Source: Cruorifilaria tuberocauda
Taxonomy: Eukaryota; Nematoda; Chromadorea; Rhabditida; Onchocercidae
Reading direction: 5' to 3'
DNA length: 64,000 nucleotides
Assembly (NCBI GenBank): GCA_013365365.1
Contig: JABVXU010000028.1
Location: 248,001-312,000, forward strand
Part shown: positions 58,100 to 64,000 of the stretch, piece by piece
How the letters are laid out: each line of letters begins with the position of its first letter
Numbering within the stretch: the first letter of the stretch is position 1
Notes under the pieces: model-generated
The model's input: the letters and a program-made list of their open reading frames with translations, nothing else
The model's database searches: none
Told to the model about the DNA's origin: nothing
Program-made: the position numbers and the translations under genes

Positions 58100-58105
58100 T
58101 TTCAG
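58100..58105 (+). promoter_or_regulatory. TTTCAG acceptor upstream of carboxypeptidase start
   Basis: TTTCAG directly precedes the first recognised exon, and the first ATG follows 30 bases later. It could be a trans-splice site defining the 5' end of the message, or a cis acceptor from an unseen upstream exon. The frame is open between the site and the ATG. Confidence 0.45.
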
Positions 58106-58135
58106 ATTAGGAAAGTTGCAGTAACAAAAGATTTA

Positions 58136-61100
58136 ATGATAAGTAAAGACGAAAAATTCGATCTGGTTAAGAATGATTTATCAAGGAATTCATTACAGCG
58201 ATCATTATCATTAAATAATGAACACTTACTGAGAATTGGATATCGCGGTAATCGTACGTCTACTGCTTCAACATCACTTAGTACCACGTCTGTTCCGCAA
58301 AATTCACCTAAATCAACGTCAGTTATTCGGGATTCCGTCCTGGAATCAACGTCATATCATGCACAAAATGGTAAGAATGGATATTTGTTTTTCTGATAAA
58401 AATAATTTTTATTTTATAAAGTATACATACTTTTAATAAATAGTATATTTACTCGTTTACCTTTTATTTTCTATATATTTTAAAATTTGGAAGAAAAAGT
58501 ACTTTTGGGAATTAATTACTAAAATTCGTCAATGAATAAAAAACAAAAATCATTCTACTGCAAAATTTTTGTTAAAAAAATGGAAATCAATTGTAACAAA
58601 AAGTTTTTATTAGAAATTAATTAATTTTTAGTTTACAATTAAAATTTTAATCAGCATAATTGAAATATTCATATGCAAATACAGTTCAAATTCAAATAAT
58701 TCGATAAAATGATAATGAATGAAAATTTCTGATTTAGATGAACTTAACTGGTTACTACTAAACGGTAAGGAACAGCAGAGTTTTGGCAGTTCGACCACAA
58801 TGGATTGTTGTAATTATGACTGGAGAAGTACAAGCAGAAAGAATGGAAGTATTAAGCAATATGAATTACATCACTGTAGCAATCCCTTATGTCAAATAAT
58901 TAATCAGAAATCAAATACGGAAATGAAATCGAAAATGAAAATTTCATTAACACAAAATGCCTCATTGATACCATTGCTATTATGCATTGTACTGGTATTT
59001 TTTATGCTGTTAACAGTACTACTGATAATGGTGATATTTTTGAGTACACGACGTACTGCTACAACCATCACAGGTAGATGGAATACACCGTTTAACGGTA
59101 CTTTTACGCATGCAAATCGAATACGTCAAAATTCATGCGAGGTTAATTATTCTTTTTATTTCATTCATTCTTTAATTTTAATTCAGTAAAGTTTTGAAGG
59201 TAATTTTAAATCATATATTGTTGGGTAATTATTACAAATTGTTCGTTAATTAATTAATTAATTAATAGTATTCATTTACCAATTAGTACTTCTTTTATCA
59301 ACTAATTATTAGAAATAAAAATTTTCTTCAATATCAACAGTTTTGGATTGTTAACTGATAAATAGACTTCAGAAATGATAAATCAGTGTAATCATGTTTA
59401 ACGATACACTATGGCTGACAACTTAAAATACTATAGAGATGTATTGCTTTTCTTCTTTTCAAAATTTGCACGAAATGGAAGGAAAGAAAGAGTGCTATTT
59501 ATCAGTTGTCCTTATCAGTTGATTGATATGGTAATTGTTATCCATAACTGATAACTGCCAGCCACGATTGATATCTACCAACTACGATTGGTAGTTTACT
59601 AATTACTATCTATGACAATTATTTGTTGCTTATATGTAGGTCAAACAATAAGAAGTAATAAAATAGGTAGGCGTGTTGCTCGATTTCAGGTAAATCAGAT
59701 GAAGTTGAAGTGCATATTTCTTCCATTTCTTCAGGAAAATTAGTAAATTAATTAAGTAAAAGAAGAATTGGAAAGTTTAGAAATTGTAAAATGGTCATTT
59801 GTTAACAATTATAAAATTATCATCAGTCAAAGATTAGTAATAAAACATACGGAATCACTGACTCCTTTATCATCCATTATTCTGAATATATTATCCGGAA
59901 ACATTACGTGAATTGCGGAATTCCTGCTATTAGCGTTTTCTCACATGCCCAATGAAATCCGCACAAGAATAACATTTCACGAAATAACGAATAAACCTCA
60001 CCGTCGTAATCGTCGTCTGACAATAAAAAACTGAAACGAGATTGTAACTTAAATAACCTGACTCTTAACATTAAAAATTTGAATATGCAATTCCAGATGA
60101 CGGTATTCGCGACAAAATATTTTCGGAATCAGGTTACTTAAGTTACAATCTCATTTCAGCTTCCCATTGTCAGACGACAATTTATGGCAGCACGGTTTGC
60201 TCGTTATTTGGTGGAACCTGGTGCGGGTTTTATTGGAAACAGTGAGGAGACACTGATAGCAGGAATTCCGCAATTCACGTAATGTTTCCGGATAATATAT
60301 TCAGAATAATGGATGATAAAGGAGTCAGTGATTCCGTATGTTTTATTACTAATCTTTGACTAACGATGATTTTATAATTATTAGTAAATGACCATTTTAC
60401 AATTTCTAAACTTTCCAACTCTTCTTTTACTTAATTAATTTACTAATTTTCCTATCTTATAAAGCCTTTTTGCTAGATGCACGAGCCTGCTTCATGATAT
60501 CTAGAGGAAAACAAATGAAATGTTAGATTCTAGCACCGTTATCAGTTGATTTTTGTTTGCAAATAATTAAATTTGGAATTTTTAATAAAGAAATTATAAC
60601 AGAATGGAGAGAAAATAATTAAATTATCTATCAGTGATAATGATATTTGATTTCCATTCGTACTCACTCATATGCTTTCATCTCTTTTCCTTCATTGAAT
60701 TGATCTTTTCATAGGTAACACATCAAACAATGTATAACAGAAGAGTTACGACGGGAAAAAGCAATTAATTTGTTAATTATTAAAAATGATATTCAGTTAA
60801 TTTTTACTTTCATCTATCACGCTCCGTTTACTTTTGTTTTCTTGTTTACTTTTTAATTCAATAAATTTTAAATGAAATGAAATTATACTGAAAGAGAAAT
60901 ATTACAGCAAGCTGAAATTAGTCAACAATTAATGGATGCATTTAATGCTAGTAATATTAAAAAGAATATCAAATGGTTATCAGAAAAGATGCATGTTGCG
61001 GGTACCAAAGAAAATGTTGAACTGATGAAGAAAATCGCTGACAAGGTGGGAATAATTGTTTTCATTAATTAGTGTAATTTTGAAACATTGCAAATTATTC

Positions 61101-63563
61101 AGATTTATAACCTAATGTTACATAAATCTTTTAATTTAAATAAGCTTATTATCATACTAGAAATTTAATTAAAAATTTACGAAAAATTTAATCAACAAAA
61201 AAATTCTGAAAAAAAAATTATAAAAATTTAATAAAAAACTAAATGAGGCTTTATCAAATTTTAATAAATTTCTTAACTAACATTTTTCAGTATCATAGTT
61301 ATGGATATGATGTGAAAACTTATAGTTATAATGTTTTATTGAATTATCCAAATTATGAGAAGCCAAATCGAATTGAATTACATATGGGTGGTGAAAAATG
61401 GAAAGAGCTTAGCAATGGCCTTGCTGAACGACTTGGCCCAAAAGAAGCACAAGAACAAGCAAGTTAATTGATGAAACGAAATTGCTAATTTCTTTTTTAT
61501 AATGATTGTATATATCGATGATATCTGTTTTTAAATTATGAATTTAGCAATCAGATCCACGAGCATTGGTTTACTGGGCAGCTTATTCAAAGAATGGTGT
61601 AGTTATTGGGCCAATTGTTTATGTTAATTACGGAACTGCTGATGATTACAAAGGATTAGATAAGGTTTATCATTATTACTATTCTCTTTTTAATTTATTA
61701 CTTTCAATTAGTAATTATTATTAGTTCATCTTACACATTTTCATATTTATCAGATATTACTCGTATTTTGAAATATTTTTAATTATTTAAAAATTTCTTT
61801 CATTCTTACTTTACGTATGGAAGTTACTATAGGAAATTATTAAATCGAATCTTCAATTATTTCGAAATTAAATTAGATATAATAATTAATCGATGTTATT
61901 GTAAATAATCGATTAGATCTAAAATTTTGGATAAATCGCTGACATAAAATGAGTGGAAGAAACTTTGTTCGGTAAATTGATTGTCAATATTTTAAATGTC
62001 AACCGTCTGTATGATTCAATGAGTAAATTAATTCCAAAATTATTTCTGATTAGAGATTAAGTATATTCATATTCAATTCATCATTCATATTTGTTTGTAA
62101 GAACTTTGCAAAACCTATATTTGGATAATAATCGCTCATTATTTATTATTAAATACGAGTTGTTTTACAGTATCAATTCTTGAATTATCATATGCTTCAC
62201 TTTAATTGATATTTTAATCAGTAGCACATTAAAACTAACAAAATGCGATTTAATTGATTCGAGGGAAAAGAGAGTGAGAGGAATAAATTATTGCTAATGC
62301 TGCGACATTTGCGCCTTGAAGAGTTCAGTATAAATTATTAAAATGCTTTTAAGAGAATCTTTTCAAATGTATTCATTGAATGGAATATTTGTACATAATT
62401 AAAGGAAAATTTTTAAATCCATTCAAATTTACTGATTTGTTTACTAAAATTTCAGTTTGGGATTTCACTGAAAGGAAAGATAGCATTGTGTCGTTATGGT
62501 GCGATATTTCGAGGTGATAAGGTGCAACTTGCTGTGAAACATGGCGCTATTGGAATGATTTTATACAGTGATCCATTTGATTACACAAATGGACGAAATG
62601 ATCGCAAGGTTATTTTAAAGAGATAAATTGATGATATCATAAATTCTACTTTGTCTTCAATGTAAATTTCAAATTTGTATAGTAAAGAAACAAATGTGAA
62701 ATATCGATTGATACCTAATTTTCAGAATTTTCTTATAAAATCGATTCTGGAATTCTTCTTTTCAAATAAATTTTAATGATTGAACTTGCATATGAATGAT
62801 TCTTATTTATCAATAGGGTAAGATCAAATAATATTGCAGGTATTTCCAGATGAAATCTGGTTACCAGAATCAGGTGCGCAACGCGGAACACTGCTAAAAA
62901 CGGATGGTGATCCGGAAACACCACTGTTACCATCTAAATACTACACTTATCGTACGGAAAGCGAAGAAAATTTACGTGAACGACAAATAATACCGTCAAT
63001 TCCGGTAATGCCTATTGGTTATAGAGATGCTCGAAAAATAATGGAAAATTTTAATGGACCACAAATTAAGGTTTAACTTTTCGTATGGTTTTTTTTTTCC
63101 TTAACCATTATTATTAATTAATTAATTATGCTATTGAAATATACTTAAGTGTAAAATATACCACTCAGCTGTCTTTCAATAGTATTTTCCAACTAAATTA
63201 TGAGTGTTTTTTCATTTGTCTGTTTATAAATTTACTTCTACTTATGTTAATGCTTAATTCTTGATCTCTTCTCTAAATATCATTTTCAACGATTTCAAAT
63301 TTTAAACCAAAGCGAAAATTTACTATCCGATAAACAATCAATCAATCAATGACTACATCTTTATTTGAATTAAAGTTTAGTTACATGACTGGATTGGATC
63401 TATGAATGTGACGTATCGTATCACAGGATCAGCAATATTCCGAGTTACAGTACATTCTGCGTGTGCACGTCGTATCATTACAAATATTGTAGCAACAATG
63501 TTTGGACGCGAAGAACCGGATCGTTATGTACTATTCAGTAATCATTATGATTCTTGGGTTAAG
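58136..63563 (+). CDS. Glutamate carboxypeptidase II / NAALADase-like, 3' truncated
   Basis: A type II membrane metallopeptidase of the M28 PSMA/folate hydrolase family, expected to release C-terminal glutamate from extracellular peptides or folates. Exons: 58106-58370 (start 58136), 58738-59141, 60908-61045, 61291-61462, 61555-61664, 62456-62608, 62840-63070, 63381-63563; 542 residues before the window ends. All phases agree. Residues 1 to about 153 are a Ser/Thr-rich cytosolic tail, far longer than in human PSMA. The membrane segment is at about 154-180 (IPLLLCIVLVFFMLLTVLLI). The luminal part starts IKKNIKWLSEKMHVAGTKEN. The PA domain includes GPIVYVNYGTADDY, GKIALCRYGAIFRGDKVQLA and GAIGMILYSDPFDY, then IPSIPVMPIGYRDARKI. 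REEPDRYVLFSNHYDSW aligns with the first zinc ligand of human PSMA, here His 536. The other zinc ligands and the dimerisation domain lie beyond 64000. The intron 59142-60907 contains a large foldback element. Confidence 0.92.
59733..60453. mobile_element. Foldback (MITE-like) element, arms of about 330 bp
   Basis: The element is a long inverted repeat: left arm about 59733-60065, right arm about 60125-60453, with a loop of about 60 bases. Both ends read AGGAAAATTAGTAAATTAAT inward. The outer 220 bases of the arms are nearly identical, with only about ten mismatches, mostly in one cluster. An exact match of over 80 bases includes ATTATCCGGAAACATTACGT. The inner 110 bases still pair (GTCGTCTGACAAT, GAGATTGTAACTTAA) but are clearly more diverged. 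No transposase frame is present and no target-site duplication is obvious (left flank TTTCTTC, right flank ATCTTA). It sits wholly inside an intron of the carboxypeptidase gene. It could be a non-autonomous DNA transposon or a local inverted duplication. Confidence 0.8.
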
Positions 63564-64000
63564 GTATATCATTTTGATCAGAATAACAAAACAACCGATA
63601 ATTAATTATTCAGGTAATCGAGATATCTCACGCATCATAAATGGGATATTTCGTTATCATGAATTTATTACCTCAATCCTTTATCACTTATATTTGTATT
63701 TAATTAAGTTCAATATTATTATTTACTTTCATATTTCCTATTCTATTTCTATTCATAATTTATAAACGAAAGCATTTTTTTTGCAAATTTAATCTTCATT
63801 GATAAGAATTTTTCCTAATAATAAAAATAGATGGAAATGACTGACAGATACATCCCTTATTCATATCTGTTATCATTACTAAATTAAGCAAATGATAAAC
63901 TTTCATGATATTCTTCTCTCATTGATTATTTAAAAAGAAAAAAATTTTTAATAGTGAAATGCATAAGCCTATGAATTACATTTGAAATAACATTGAAATT
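63564..64000. other. Intron of the carboxypeptidase gene, running off the window
   Basis: This follows the donor AAG|GTATATC of the last recognised exon. The expected next exon, carrying the second zinc-ligand region, is not found before the window ends. Confidence 0.7.

Overview
The window looks like nuclear DNA of a parasitic nematode, most likely a spirurid or filarial worm. It is strongly AT-rich. Genes are split into many small exons whose introns end in TTTCAG-like acceptors, and several start codons lie just downstream of such an acceptor, as expected for spliced-leader trans-splicing. The recognisable proteins are closest to Caenorhabditis-type families. The species call is inference. 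No rRNA, tRNA, CRISPR array or bacterial (Wolbachia-like) insert was seen.

Layout. At 1-7.6 kb there is a possible small secreted-protein gene (+), an unexplained open segment, and a decayed C2H2 zinc-finger pseudogene. At 7.7-11.5 kb lies a seven-exon FLYWCH zinc-finger gene (-). Its upstream region, 11.5-15.3 kb, carries a direct duplication and a block of purine/pyrimidine strand asymmetry with a G-quadruplex motif. From 15.3 to 25.2 kb three genes lie head-to-tail on the minus strand: glutamate dehydrogenase, then the DEAD-box helicase HEL-1/UAP56, then a single-exon phosphoseryl-tRNA(Sec) kinase. A poly(A) signal and a TTTCAG site between the last two suggest an operon. The stretch 25.2-32.0 kb has no gene I can support. 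A 13-exon AMPK gamma subunit (-) with a charged insertion fills 32.0-40.2 kb. The next 18 kb is a low-complexity desert. From 58.1 kb to past the window end is a glutamate carboxypeptidase II-like gene (+); one intron holds a foldback element of about 720 bp with arms of about 330 bp.

The genes are mostly housekeeping: mRNA export, mitochondrial glutamate oxidation, energy sensing, selenocysteine synthesis and peptide or folate hydrolysis. They do not form one pathway, although GDH and AMPK both belong to energy metabolism. All exon joins were worked out by hand from splice consensus and reading-phase continuity. For HEL-1, GDH, FLYWCH, AMPK gamma and GCPII the phases agree across every junction.

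I did not find a convincing undescribed system. The most interesting items are the foldback element, the AMPK gamma insertion, the GC-AG intron in GDH, the candidate helicase/PSTK operon and the small secreted-protein candidate.
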